This document shows positions 7,590 to 14,865 of a stretch of 32,732 bases of DNA, piece after piece (within the stretch, counting starts at the first letter, position 1; the number at the start of each line of letters is the position of its first letter). A program made the position numbers and the translations under genes. The notes under the pieces were generated by a model that worked only from the letters and a program-made list of their open reading frames with translations, ran no database searches and was not told where the DNA came from. This stretch comes from a virus, in IMG/VR virus record IMGVR_UViG_3300028188_000013, positions 1 to 32,732 of that record, one strand, 5' to 3'.

Positions 7590-8958
7590 GGTCTTTTTCG
7601 TAATAGTTTTCAGGTATCTCTTGAGTAGAGTCGTAAGGTGCGCGTTCAGCAAAGCAAGCCGACTCAGGTATCCACACCAGTGGCACCTGTCCCGTGGGTC
7701 CATTTCGTTGTTTCTCTATTAATAATGCAGCATCATTGCCGATCTCTTTACCATCAACTCTTTCTTGTAATTCTTCGTAATACCCAGGACGATAAAGCAT
7801 TAATACTATATCGGCATCTTGTTCGATACCGCCGCTGCCACGTAGATCGCTCAACTGAGGTCGTTTATCAGGCCTGCTCTCACATGATCTATTCAACTGC
7901 GATAAGGCCAAAACAGGTGTATCAGTATCTTTGGCTATATTCTTTAATCCAGTACTGATCATATTGAGGCGTTCATTCTCACTATTACCTTGACCTGTCA
8001 TAAGCTGTAAGTAATCCACCACCCATAATCCGATGTCATATCTCTGTTTTAATCGCCTACATTTGGATCGCATCTCCACTATTGATAGTCCTGCTGTATC
8101 ATCAACGTAAATAGGTAGTTGAGCAAATCGTGACATAGCCATTGCCATCTTATCTACGCCTTCTAAATTTAATCGTCCTTGTCGTAGTTCTTGTAACGAT
8201 AGCATGGCTTCAGTGCTTAGAATTCTTTGGCCCACCTGTTGCTTGCTCATCTCACAACTGAATATACCCACGCCCTTCTTCTCTATCTTGGCTACGTTCA
8301 AAGCAAAAGAGAAGGCCAGGCTTGATTTGCCGATACTCGGACGCGCAGCCAAGATGATAAGATCGGGTGCCATGAATCCACCCATGCGATAATTAACAGC
8401 CGAGAAGCCTGTATCGAGTCCAATAAAAGGACGTTTTGAGGCAGAGGCCTTATCATATGTTGAACTGACGTCGCTGAATATATCGCTTAGTGTCGAAGGC
8501 TCTTTGCGATCTGTTGTCCTACTGAGGTTCATCAGCTTATTACTGAACTTCTCTATAGTTTCACCCGCTCCCACGCCATCGTAAATAGCACTCTCGGCTT
8601 CTCTGCCTGTTATGATTATCTCTCTCTCTATTGCTCTGTCTAATACGATCTGGATGTGATTCTTGATATTGGCAGCACTGGCTACCTCAGAGGCCAGCTT
8701 GGATATATAAACGACACCGCCAACCTCTTCATACTTGGATCGCTTTTTAAGCTCATCAGTGAGCGTTAAGGTATCCACCTCAATGCCATTTTGAAACAGT
8801 TTGATAATAGCATCAAAGATAATACCATGATGAGAATTATAGAAGAATGAGTTTTCTAAAGTCTCTGAGGCTAACCCAATAGCATCAGAGGTGATCATCA
8901 TGGCGCTGAGGACGGCTTGCTCTACTTGGACGTCTTGTGGTGGCATACGATCCATCAT
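7582..8958 (-). CDS. dnaB: Replicative DNA helicase, DnaB family
   Basis: 458 aa, normal family length. The N-terminal DnaB domain (~5-105: PQDVQVEQAVLSAMM, FFYNSHHGIIFDAI) is joined by a linker to the RecA-like motor. Walker A is ARPSIGKSS (205-213), Walker B is LWVVDYLQLM (311-320), followed by LSQLNRSCESR and SDLRGSGGIEQDADIVLML. It is a hexameric 5'-3' helicase that unwinds the fork. The start overlaps the stop of the upstream winged-helix replication protein (ATGA), the usual initiator/loader-then-helicase pairing. Confidence 0.96.
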   Translation of the reverse strand: MMDRMPPQDVQVEQAVLSAMMITSDAIGLASETLENSFFYNSHHGIIFDAIIKLFQNGIEVDTLTLTDELKKRSKYEEVGGVVYISKLASEVASAANIKNHIQIVLDRAIEREIIITGREAESAIYDGVGAGETIEKFSNKLMNLSRTTDRKEPSTLSDIFSDVSSTYDKASASKRPFIGLDTGFSAVNYRMGGFMAPDLIILAARPSIGKSSLAFSFALNVAKIEKKGVGIFSCEMSKQQVGQRILSTEAMLSLQELRQGRLNLEGVDKMAMAMSRFAQLPIYVDDTAGLSIVEMRSKCRRLKQRYDIGLWVVDYLQLMTGQGNSENERLNMISTGLKNIAKDTDTPVLALSQLNRSCESRPDKRPQLSDLRGSGGIEQDADIVLMLYRPGYYEELQERVDGKEIGNDAALLIEKQRNGPTGQVPLVWIPESACFAERAPYDSTQEIPENYYEKDLD

Positions 8959-9782
8959 GGCATCTCTACTCCTTTGAATTCTCTCTTTTTAGCTTCGCCT
9001 ATCTCTTCTTGTGTGCCTCTCATCTGATTTCTGATCACCTCCCAGGTCTTGAGTTCAGGATAAGATCTATTCTTAGAGCGTAGTTTAGATGGTGCTTGGA
9101 TGTGTTGGCTTGTCCATGTAGTCAAGGCGTATTTAACTATCTCGCCTATCTCGCGCCAAGATAACTTATCAATTCTCTCCATATCGTCAAATGTTTTGCC
9201 ATAGACAGCAATAGTATCATCAGTCATTTTGATAGGACGCTTGGAGTGCCATTCGTTGATACAGCGCATGGCGTTTTCTGATGGAGTGTAAACTTCTTTT
9301 TTCGATTCTGTTTCCGATTCCGAAGGAATATCTTTTTTATTTAATTTATTAGATTTATTATTATATATGTGGGTTTCTGTTTCCTGTTCGTTTATTGTTT
9401 GTTTATCCTCTGTTTCTTCTTTGTTACTATTGATCTGATGTGGGTCTTGAAAACTCTCCCAATTTATTACAGTTATGACAGAATATCTTGCGTTCCCACT
9501 TCCAGCCTTCTCCCAGATGATCATTTTCTTGCTTTCGAGCCACTCCAATACATCAGATACCTGCTTGGGCTTTATGGTTCGTGGGCATCCTCCCTGGACT
9601 CTATAGGCACATTCTTGGCCGATGTTATTCATTGAGCGATCAATGCGGCCTGTTTCATAGTTAACGCGCAATAATATCCATAGCCATACTCTCAGATAGT
9701 GGTTCGGCATCTCCCATATCTCAGAATTTAATAGCTTACGCCATAGATATATATAGGTTTCATCTGATTGCTGGAGTATCAT
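8955..9782 (-). CDS. Winged-helix phage replication protein (initiator/helicase-loader type)
   Basis: 275 aa. The N-terminal ~115 residues are a winged-helix domain (YLWRKLLNSEIWEMPNHYL, IGQECAYRV, ISDVLEWL-like helix, SVITVINWESFQ). A polar N/K/E/T linker (~118-165) follows. The C-terminal segment resembles the tail of DnaD/phage-O-type proteins (TFDDMERIDKLSWREIGEIVKYA ... LKTWEVIRNQM). This layout directly upstream of a DnaB helicase indicates origin binding or helicase loading. The ribosome-binding site before the ATG is weak. The structured RNA at 9822-9942 ends just upstream, so the RNA may lie in this gene's leader. Confidence 0.78.
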   Translation of the reverse strand: MILQQSDETYIYLWRKLLNSEIWEMPNHYLRVWLWILLRVNYETGRIDRSMNNIGQECAYRVQGGCPRTIKPKQVSDVLEWLESKKMIIWEKAGSGNARYSVITVINWESFQDPHQINSNKEETEDKQTINEQETETHIYNNKSNKLNKKDIPSESETESKKEVYTPSENAMRCINEWHSKRPIKMTDDTIAVYGKTFDDMERIDKLSWREIGEIVKYALTTWTSQHIQAPSKLRSKNRSYPELKTWEVIRNQMRGTQEEIGEAKKREFKGVEMP

Positions 9783-9821
9783 ATTTTTATGTCCATTCGA
9801 GATAATTATTTACATGCTAAT

Positions 9822-9942
9822 ACAGAAAGCACCCGAGATAGTAGATAGAGGCCGCCAAGCCCTATCCTGTCCCTCGCGGGATCAGGTATCTCGGGTGCTT
9901 CAAAAGTTTTAAGTAGTAAATCATTGGCGGCTACTTTCTACA
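9822..9942 (-). ncRNA. Structured small RNA A: three-way junction with pseudoknot
   Basis: Transcribed leftward from the promoter at 9949-9976. P1 is a perfect 14-bp stem pairing 9887-9900 with 9827-9840. P2 (9866-9886) stacks directly on P1: CCUG-A-UCCC, GNRA tetraloop GCGA, then GGGA-CAGG. P3 (9845-9865) is 21 nt and contains GCUU..CGG. The 8 bases GCCGCCAA near the RNA 5' end (9931-9924) are exactly complementary to UUGGCGGC in P3 (9858-9851), a likely pseudoknot. RNA B at 11859 has the same plan with different bases in the same pairing. The function is unknown. It may be a free small RNA or the leader of the 8955 gene. The 3' end is uncertain because the U-run is weak. Confidence 0.75.
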
Positions 9943-9948
9943 ATTACT

Positions 9949-9976
9949 AATATAAGCGGTGATTCAGAAAAGTCAA
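9949..9976 (-). promoter_or_regulatory. Promoter of RNA A
   Basis: -35 TTGACT (9971-9976), 16-base spacer, -10 TATATT (9949-9954) on the minus strand. The predicted start near 9942 places the pseudoknot strand about 11 nt from the RNA 5' end. Confidence 0.78.
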
Positions 9977-9979
9977 CGG

Positions 9980-10174
9980 TCAATCAGAATAATCTCGTAT
10001 CATTTTATTCATATCGACAATAAAATCCTTGACTGATTCTCTCAAGTCTCCTGTTTCTCTGCCCAGGTTATTTTTCTTCACTTGCTCGTCATATATCTTA
10101 TTAACTAACATGCCGAAGTCTCTAATACGCTCCAATATCGGCACAAGATCAGATTCTTTCAACGATTGACTCAT
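9980..10174 (-). CDS. Hypothetical helical protein, 64 aa
   Basis: Not recognised. It is small and predicted all-helical (SLKESDLVPILERIRDFGMLV, ESVKDFIVDMNKMIRDYSD). The start is fixed by AGGAGG 5 bases upstream. The palindrome copy at 10186 directly precedes that site. Its stop is 4 bases from the -35 box of RNA A. Confidence 0.65.
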   Translation of the reverse strand: MSQSLKESDLVPILERIRDFGMLVNKIYDEQVKKNNLGRETGDLRESVKDFIVDMNKMIRDYSD

Positions 10175-10185
10175 TCTATCCTCCT

Positions 10186-10199
10186 GTTATGCGTATAAC
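10186..10199. promoter_or_regulatory. 14-bp palindromic site, copy 3 (one-base variant)
   Basis: Reads GTTATGCGTATAAC on the plus strand. It sits 8 bases after the stop of the 10208 gene and 11 bases before the 64-aa gene start, with AGGAGG immediately following it in the sense direction. The geometry is the same as at 7031. Confidence 0.78.
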
Positions 10200-10207
10200 G
10201 GTGGGTG

Positions 10208-10618
10208 TCAATTCCCTTTTGAGAGTAAGAATCTTTTACGTAACCCATATAAAAATTCAACATACTCACCTTCTGTGTATTGAATTCTCTCTGGACATAA
10301 ATCAATTGCTATTTTATTCAATGGTATAACTTTCCACCACGAGAAGTCATCAGCATAACGAACAGCAAAAAAAGAACGCCCAGCATCAGTAGCCAATGTG
10401 CTTAGTGCTTTATATGATGCGTGTGTCGGATATTGCAGTGGCGCATTTTCGTGTTTATATTCAATGATAGCCACAGGACATGCTTTATCATATTCGACTA
10501 ATAAAAAATCAATGTCTACCGCCGGACAATCCCATCCCCATTCTCTGTGTTTTTGACTGATAGACTCATCACGCCAGCCAGATCGCTCCTTTCTCACTTC
10601 AGGTTTATTCTCTTCCAT
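10208..10618 (-). CDS. PD-(D/E)XK-like conserved phage protein, 136 aa
   Basis: Carries a nuclease-like core: VDIDFLLVEYD followed by PVAIIEYKHE, i.e. Asp35/Asp37, Glu53 and Lys55, spaced as in PD-(D/E)XK enzymes. The RDESISQKHREWGWDCPAVDIDF segment resembles a conserved hypothetical family in phages whose activity is not known to me. Start: AGGAG 6 bases upstream of ATG. It overlaps the upstream ParB-methyltransferase gene by 14 bases. The pairing with a methyltransferase could suggest restriction-like or DNA-processing use, but this is inference. Confidence 0.7.
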   Translation of the reverse strand: MEENKPEVRKERSGWRDESISQKHREWGWDCPAVDIDFLLVEYDKACPVAIIEYKHENAPLQYPTHASYKALSTLATDAGRSFFAVRYADDFSWWKVIPLNKIAIDLCPERIQYTEGEYVEFLYGLRKRFLLSKGN

Positions 10619-11831
10619 CCTCTTCTCCTAATCTACTGGCGCTGATCTTTATCTGATCTTTATCATTATCGACACCTATAAAATTGCACCCTGACTTTAT
10701 GGTTGCTATACCAGTTGTTCCAGCACCACAAAAAGGATCTAATATAATTTGTCCTGGCTCAACAAACCGATTCACTATATCAACCATACCACTCACCGAC
10801 TGCCCCCAATGGTGCCAATCTTTATCGTTATCATTGACTGTATCTTTTGCTACATCTCCAATCCATTTCCCTTTATAATCTCCTTTGGTGAACCAGAGGA
10901 GCGGTTTCCAAAACGTATTCACCTTACGTTGCCAGAGTTGAACCGACTGGCCGCCTGGTGTGAGATAGGACAAAATCCACTGAAAGGTTAGATGTTCTGA
11001 GAGTGCTGTTATTATGGTCGGTAAGTATGATTGGCCTATCATCACAATAAGTGATCCGCCCTCGGGTAATAATTCAAATGCCTTACGGCCCAATATGGGA
11101 TAGAGATAAAGATAATCTTCTGGATAAGGTGGATCAGTAATGATCATGTCTATGTGGCCGATCTCATCGGATGTAATATCCTGTATATCTTTACATATAA
11201 GATTAAATTTGTTTGTTTTAGCCGTTGCATTTTGTTCTATTCGCTGCTCTCTTTTCTGCTCTTGTGTTTTTTCCTTCTCCTTTCTCTTAATCTCCTTGTG
11301 CGCCTTATTGATTGACATATCAGAGGCACCTGTTCGTAGCTTTTGCTTTGTTTCTTCATCAGCCTGTTCAATAATAATCTTAGTCTTGTGAATCGTATCA
11401 TGGGATATACCGGCTTTGGTGGCAAGCTCGGCGCGGGTATCTACTGGCGTCAGACTTTTTGCAGAATTCTGCGGAATGTCGGTTCGCATTCCCTGATTCT
11501 CTTTTGCTCTTGCTGCTATAATGGGTTCATATTTTAGAGCCAACTCAGCCTTTTGAAAGGTAGTTAAGTTTCTTCGGCCAAACTGATTATTTATAACCCA
11601 CTCCAAAACATCCCACCTATTTTCAAACTCCTTACTTATTGTTCTTACTTCTATTCCAAGTTCATCACATATCTTTTTCCTATGATGTCCATCTATAACA
11701 ATGCCGTTCCATAAAATTATAGCTTCGCGCAATCCATCGGCTTCTATATTATCTTTCAGTTGATAATATTCTTCATTCGACAATGGTGGTATAAGTGCTT
11801 GTATTTCTGGATCTATGCGAATCTCACTCAT
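10605..11831 (-). CDS. ParB-like domain fused to DNA methyltransferase (beta-class order)
   Basis: 408 aa. The N-terminal ParB/sulfiredoxin-like domain (~1-100) has IVIDGHHRKKICDELGI. A helical, HTH-like middle (~95-205: AELATKAGISHDTIHKTK, then a highly charged K/E/Q linker) follows. The C-terminal methyltransferase has catalytic motif IV DPPY (233-236) before the AdoMet-binding motif DPFCGAGTTGIA (365-376). This order is typical of beta-class N6-adenine or N4-cytosine enzymes; DPPY is most often N6-adenine. The target site is unknown. The palindrome at 11845 and AGGAGG precede the start, and RNA B lies immediately upstream. Confidence 0.92.
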   Translation of the reverse strand: MSEIRIDPEIQALIPPLSNEEYYQLKDNIEADGLREAIILWNGIVIDGHHRKKICDELGIEVRTISKEFENRWDVLEWVINNQFGRRNLTTFQKAELALKYEPIIAARAKENQGMRTDIPQNSAKSLTPVDTRAELATKAGISHDTIHKTKIIIEQADEETKQKLRTGASDMSINKAHKEIKRKEKEKTQEQKREQRIEQNATAKTNKFNLICKDIQDITSDEIGHIDMIITDPPYPEDYLYLYPILGRKAFELLPEGGSLIVMIGQSYLPTIITALSEHLTFQWILSYLTPGGQSVQLWQRKVNTFWKPLLWFTKGDYKGKWIGDVAKDTVNDNDKDWHHWGQSVSGMVDIVNRFVEPGQIILDPFCGAGTTGIATIKSGCNFIGVDNDKDQIKISASRLGEEDGRE

Positions 11832-11844
11832 TACTACCTCCTAA

Positions 11845-11858
11845 GTTATACGTATAAC
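11845..11858. promoter_or_regulatory. 14-bp palindromic site, copy 4 (perfect)
   Basis: GTTATACGTATAAC lies between the U-run ending RNA B and the AGGAGG of the ParB-methyltransferase gene, 13 bases before its ATG. Confidence 0.8.
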
Positions 11859-11966
11859 AAAAAAGCCTTGGGTATGACTACGGATCTCCGTTGAAGCTCC
11901 GCTCCTGGCATTGCTGCTCAGGATACCCAAGGCTTAATTTCTGTTTGGCAACGGAGTCTTTAGTCA
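11859..11966 (-). ncRNA. Structured small RNA B: same fold as RNA A, with terminator-like end
   Basis: Transcribed leftward from the promoter at 11973-12000. P1 is a perfect 13-bp stem (11923-11935 with 11863-11875) followed by a run of six U, so it can terminate transcription. P2 (11904-11922) is CCUG-A-GCA, GNRA loop GCAA, UGC-CAGG. P3 (11881-11901) is 21 nt with the CGGA/UCCG stem and GCUUCAACGG. CUCCGUUG near the 5' end (11956-11949) is exactly complementary to CAACGGAG in P3 (11893-11886). The P2 lead CCUGA, the GNRA loop, P3 length, GCUU..CGG and pseudoknot placement all match RNA A, while the pseudoknot bases differ. This is compensatory change. The function is unknown. Confidence 0.8.
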
Positions 11967-11972
11967 ATATTA

Positions 11973-12000
11973 AATATAAGCCTAATCAAGAATAAGTCAA
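11973..12000 (-). promoter_or_regulatory. Promoter of RNA B
   Basis: -35 TTGACT (11995-12000), 16-base spacer, -10 TATATT (11973-11978) on the minus strand. The predicted start near 11966 puts the pseudoknot strand about 10 nt from the RNA 5' end, as in RNA A. It sits just past the ssb stop. Confidence 0.78.
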
Positions 12001-12003
12001 GGG

Positions 12004-12432
12004 TCAAAATGGGAGGTCGGTGTCACCGCTCTCAGGATACCCTTGATCGCTTTGCTGCTCCTGTTGCGCTGGCTGGCTCTGCTGCTGTCCCTGATTCTCT
12101 CCCTTACTATCCAGCATCAGCATCTCATTGGCAACGATCTCTGTGGTATACTTCTTCTGACCATCCTTGTCCTCCCAGGAGCGCGTCTGAAGCTTGCCTT
12201 CGATATAGAGCTTAGATCCTTTCTTGACATAAGTGCCGATGATCTCAGCTAACTTCCTGAAGGCCACAAGTCTGTGCCACTCTGTCTTCTCTTGCTTCTG
12301 TCCATCCTTCGTCCATGACTCCGTTGTGGCTATAGAAAAGTTAGCCACCTGATCGCCATTGGGAGTAAAGCGCACCTCTGGATCTTGTCCTACATTACCG
12401 ATCAGCGTTACCTTGTTCAATCCTCTTGCCAT
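12004..12432 (-). CDS. ssb: Single-stranded DNA-binding protein
   Basis: 142 aa. OB-fold of bacterial type: [66 protein letters not shown]. It is followed by a Q/S/P-rich flexible tail and the acidic tip DTDLPF, which in this family recruits partner proteins. I chose the second of two adjacent ATGs (12432) because AGGAGG lies 5 bases before it and only 2 before the first. SSB coats the strands made by the helicase and serves ERF recombination. Confidence 0.95.
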   Translation of the reverse strand: MARGLNKVTLIGNVGQDPEVRFTPNGDQVANFSIATTESWTKDGQKQEKTEWHRLVAFRKLAEIIGTYVKKGSKLYIEGKLQTRSWEDKDGQKKYTTEIVANEMLMLDSKGENQGQQQSQPAQQEQQSDQGYPESGDTDLPF

Positions 12433-12445
12433 CATATCCTCCTTA

Positions 12446-12586
12446 TCATTTGACTACTTTAACATCCAAGCAGACGGTGCAGCGATAGGTGTTCTCTTCT
12501 TTGGTGCTATTGTGGACCCTACGGCCTTTGCCATACAGCTTATCTTGATACTTGTTCTCGCATTTACAAAGTATGATCTTAGTCAT
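12446..12586 (-). CDS. Small zinc-ribbon-like protein, 46 aa
   Basis: [19 protein letters not shown]..., ending [11 protein letters not shown]. Two Cys pairs (CKC and CTVC) about 30 residues apart suggest one zinc site. The start follows GGATGAGG, and the palindrome at 12600 lies 13 bases before the ATG, giving the same promoter-proximal layout as the other palindrome genes. It lies 14 bases upstream of ssb and is probably co-transcribed. The function is unknown. Confidence 0.65.
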   Translation of the reverse strand: MTKIILCKCENKYQDKLYGKGRRVHNSTKEENTYRCTVCLDVKVVK

Positions 12587-12599
12587 AATAACCTCATCC

Positions 12600-12613
12600 G
12601 TTATACGTATAAC
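12600..12613. promoter_or_regulatory. 14-bp palindromic site, copy 5 (perfect)
   Basis: GTTATACGTATAAC lies 13 bases before the 46-aa gene's ATG and 6 bases past a 13-bp hairpin (12620-12651). Hairpin, palindrome and ribosome-binding site follow one another in the sense direction. Confidence 0.8.
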
Positions 12614-12619
12614 GGATAT

Positions 12620-12651
12620 GAGTGGCCTCAGTCTCCCCACTGAGGCCACTC
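12620..12651 (-). terminator. 13-bp perfect hairpin without U-run
   Basis: GAGTGGCCTCAGT pairs with ACTGAGGCCACTC around a 6-base loop. It lies between the 99-aa gene and the 46-aa gene. No T-run follows on either strand, so it may be an mRNA processing or stability element rather than an intrinsic terminator. Confidence 0.55.
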
Positions 12652-12663
12652 CCGGCATGGCTC

Positions 12664-12963
12664 CTACTGTTCCACCTCCTCCATTATAAGGTTACTCCAC
12701 GCTCTACCCTCTGCAATAGCGCGGCCCTTTTTCCGACTGAACTGATCAGCCGACGAACAAAACGCATATCCTACCGAAAGAGTCTCATCGTCCTTTTGGA
12801 TCTCGCAAGTAGTCACGCCTCTGATGTTCGGAAACTTGTGATTGTAATGCCGCTTGACGCAACCCCACTTCTCTGCCTTATACCATAGATTAAATATCTT
12901 ATCCCAGGTATCTCCATTGGCGTGAGGCTGATCAATATGGATGTGATGGAAGCGCGTTTTCAT
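12664..12963 (-). CDS. Hypothetical protein, 99 aa
   Basis: Not recognised. Histidine-rich N-terminus (MKTRFHHIHIDQPHAN), then WDKIFNLWYKAEKWGCVKRHYNHKFPNIRGVTTCEI, and a C-terminal segment with KKGRAIAEGRAWSNLI. Three Cys and several His could bind metal but no standard motif is visible. Start: AAGGAG 5 bases before ATG. It is preceded by a structured leader (12984-13068) and sits between ERF and SSB. Confidence 0.7.
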   Translation of the reverse strand: MKTRFHHIHIDQPHANGDTWDKIFNLWYKAEKWGCVKRHYNHKFPNIRGVTTCEIQKDDETLSVGYAFCSSADQFSRKKGRAIAEGRAWSNLIMEEVEQ

Positions 12964-12983
12964 GGTAGCTCCTTATTAAGTTA

Positions 12984-13068
12984 GCCGATCCCCGCTACCC
13001 TCGTCTTAAGTGTTCCCCGGCTCGTTGTCCACAAGATCGGGTATACAGAGATCACGGCAGGGACCGGC
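12984..13068 (-). ncRNA. Structured leader RNA upstream of the 99-aa gene
   Basis: In the minus-strand RNA, GCCGGUCCCUGC (13068-13057) pairs with GCGGGGAUCGGC (12995-12984) as a continuous 12-bp stem containing two G-U wobbles, which favours the minus strand as the RNA. Inside, UACCC can pair with GGGUA and UUG-UGGA-CAA forms a hairpin. It fills the gap between ERF and the 99-aa gene and ends 20 bases before the ATG. It may be a cis-regulatory element or an embedded small RNA. It does not match RNAs A and B. Confidence 0.5.
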
Positions 13069-13075
13069 ATAAGAT

Positions 13076-13867
13076 TTATAGCTTTTCTATTTCTTCGACC
13101 AGGTGCGCCTTATACTTCTTGAGATCACCCACCATGCTCATCTTCCACTCCCCGGCTACATTATACTTCTTGCGCGAGTTCTCGATATGTGGTCGTGGGA
13201 CACCTCTCTTCTCCTCCATCTCCATCAACTCTTTGCAAAGATCATCGAAGAATGACTTATACAGCTTGGTAAGGTTGGCGACTACTACGGGCAACTGCTC
13301 ATCGGTGACGGCGGTCAATTCTTCTACGCCAAACTCATCCAACAGATCCTTGAGCGTGTTGGCATACTCAGCAAAGTCCCTCGCTATAGCGATGTATCCT
13401 TGCTCTGCTCGCTTGCGTAGATCCTCTTTGGGTGGCTCTGGCTGCGGAGTCTGCTCTTTTTGTGGCTTATTACCTCCCTGTCCATCATCGTCGTCACTTC
13501 TCGCGCCACATACCAAAGACTCATAACTAAAGCGTCGTGCGTAACTAATAGCAGATCCCATCGCCTGATTCGGATTAATGCCTTTTTGATCCACGGGCGA
13601 GAAAGGATAGTAGCTCCTGAGCCACTGTCCTGACTCGTGGGCGAGGATCGTTACCAAGACTTGCTCGGAGATGATCTGTGCTACGGCCAAGCCATTAGCT
13701 GCCAAGGCGGGGCGAGTAGCATCAATAACAGAAGCCAAGTCTGCATACTTGCTTCTCAGGTGCGGGTTGTTGGCCGACTTCTCAGCCGCGTCCATCGCTC
13801 CCTGCGCTTTGGCAAGGGCAAGGGCAATCTCGTTGATTTCTTCGCTCTGTATCTCATCGTAGTCCAT
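13076..13867 (-). CDS. erf: ERF-family single-strand annealing protein
   Basis: 263 aa. The N-terminal ~135 residues match the ERF superfamily: EINEIALALAKAQGAMDAA, NPHLRSKYADLASVIDATRPALAANGL, LAHESGQWLRSYYPF, and NPNQAMGSAISYARRFSYESL followed by an acidic DDDDGQ tail. The C-terminal half is helical and less conserved. Such proteins anneal complementary single strands in phage recombination and pair with SSB and Gam, both present here. Start: AAGGAG 6 bases before ATG, downstream of the promoter at 13903. Confidence 0.93.
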   Translation of the reverse strand: MDYDEIQSEEINEIALALAKAQGAMDAAEKSANNPHLRSKYADLASVIDATRPALAANGLAVAQIISEQVLVTILAHESGQWLRSYYPFSPVDQKGINPNQAMGSAISYARRFSYESLVCGARSDDDDGQGGNKPQKEQTPQPEPPKEDLRKRAEQGYIAIARDFAEYANTLKDLLDEFGVEELTAVTDEQLPVVVANLTKLYKSFFDDLCKELMEMEEKRGVPRPHIENSRKKYNVAGEWKMSMVGDLKKYKAHLVEEIEKL

Positions 13868-13902
13868 GTTCAGCTCCTTGTAAGAGTTTTAACTACTCTT
13901 TA

Positions 13903-13931
13903 AATATACTAAATAATAGCTAATAGGTCAA
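13903..13931 (-). promoter_or_regulatory. Promoter of erf and the replication block
   Basis: -35 TTGACC (13926-13931), 17-base spacer, -10 TATATT (13903-13908) on the minus strand. A short AAGAGT/ACTCTT hairpin lies at the start of the leader. Apart from this, the 13868-14027 gap shows no gene. Confidence 0.75.
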
Positions 13932-14027
13932 TAGGTATGTGCAAGTAATTTGGGTATTATTTGATAACATAGTATCAACAAGATGATGATTAAGATCCTA
14001 AGCGCCCATTTATCACCTCTTGATGAT

Positions 14028-14258
14028 TTACATATATGCTTCGTTCGCCTCATTCTCCACCTCCTCAACGAGTCTCAATAGCTCAGGATCATTTAACTGC
14101 TCGTCTGTCGGTTCGGCAGTAGATGCCAATGCTTTTTGTAACTGTTGCCATTGCTTATCTGTAGGCTGTAGGTAGATTGCCGGGAATACAAAATCGTTTA
14201 GTGTAAGAGCATGGCGCAGATTGTTCAACGTGCCCATACTACCAAGATCACTTATCAT
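14028..14258 (-). CDS. Hypothetical protein, 76 aa
   Basis: Not recognised. Start chosen at the ATG 5 bases after GGAGG (MISDLGSMGT); two earlier in-frame ATGs overlap or precede that site. Acidic, helical C-terminus (DEQLNDPELLRLVEEVENEA). It overlaps the 202-aa gene by about 11 bases, so it is the last gene of the 15921-14028 operon. Confidence 0.65.
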   Translation of the reverse strand: MISDLGSMGTLNNLRHALTLNDFVFPAIYLQPTDKQWQQLQKALASTAEPTDEQLNDPELLRLVEEVENEANEAYM

Positions 14259-14856
14259 CATATCCTCCATCTAAAGTGAAGTAAGCCAAGAATTCACCCA
14301 TTGAGGGTAGGTCGTCCAAATCGTAAGATACGAACAGCTTGACGGGTTGATACCCATCATCTTTTGTCGGATTGTGCTTTTTAGTTTGAGCGTAAAACCT
14401 ATCATCTTTAGATAACGGTTCCTGATTGAATCCCACAAACACTTCAAAGGTATTATCATCAAGGTCAATCACATACGCCCACTCGCAAAAGAGGGAGTCG
14501 CCAGCAAAGTCTATGTTGTTGCCGAGTTTTATTACACCCTCGTTATCATATATAATACGTAGCACCTCGGCTCCTGTGTCCCTATGAAGTTCTGGATAGG
14601 TGCGTAAAAAGGACTTACTATCCTCCATGCCGATCATCCCGTTCGCAGCACCAAACTCTTCATACATACGGGTAATTTCTTCGTGAGAGACAAAGATACA
14701 GGCTCCTACTCTCTCCTCAAAATGTGCTCTATCCATCTCATGCAGGAATTTCAGAATCGTTTTACCTTGTCCAGAAGGATACCCATCCCACTGTCCATAC
14801 TGCGCTACTTTGTATTCACCATCTACCTTAACGCAAGTCAAATGTCTCGTTCCCAT
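14248..14856 (-). CDS. Conserved hypothetical protein (MGTRHLT... family), 202 aa
   Basis: Opens MGTRHLTCVKVDGEYKVAQY GQWDGYPSGQGKTILKFL, a start I recognise as recurring in phage and bacterial hypothetical proteins without an assigned function. Mixed alpha/beta, with acidic segments near the C-terminus (YDLDDLPSMGEFLAYF). Start: AGGAG 6 bases before ATG. It is part of the AAA+ neighbourhood. The family seems to report on or act at a conserved N-terminal GQWDGYPSG motif, but no reaction is known to me. Confidence 0.8.
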   Translation of the reverse strand: MGTRHLTCVKVDGEYKVAQYGQWDGYPSGQGKTILKFLHEMDRAHFEERVGACIFVSHEEITRMYEEFGAANGMIGMEDSKSFLRTYPELHRDTGAEVLRIIYDNEGVIKLGNNIDFAGDSLFCEWAYVIDLDDNTFEVFVGFNQEPLSKDDRFYAQTKKHNPTKDDGYQPVKLFVSYDLDDLPSMGEFLAYFTLDGGYDDK

Positions 14857-14865
14857 TTCTATCTC

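Noticed and set aside
12029-13045. Shared 12-mers: GTTGTCCACAAG in RNA E and the 12984 leader (opposite strands), and GGGTATCCTGAG in RNA B and the ssb 3' end
   Set aside because: Dozens of chance 12-mer matches are expected in 33 kb; one is also nearly self-complementary. Not strong enough to claim kissing or antisense RNA.
13932-14027. Hydrophobic frame (LRILIIILLILCYQ) on the minus strand before erf
   Set aside because: No start codon in frame with a ribosome-binding site; the upstream ATG frame ends after three codons.
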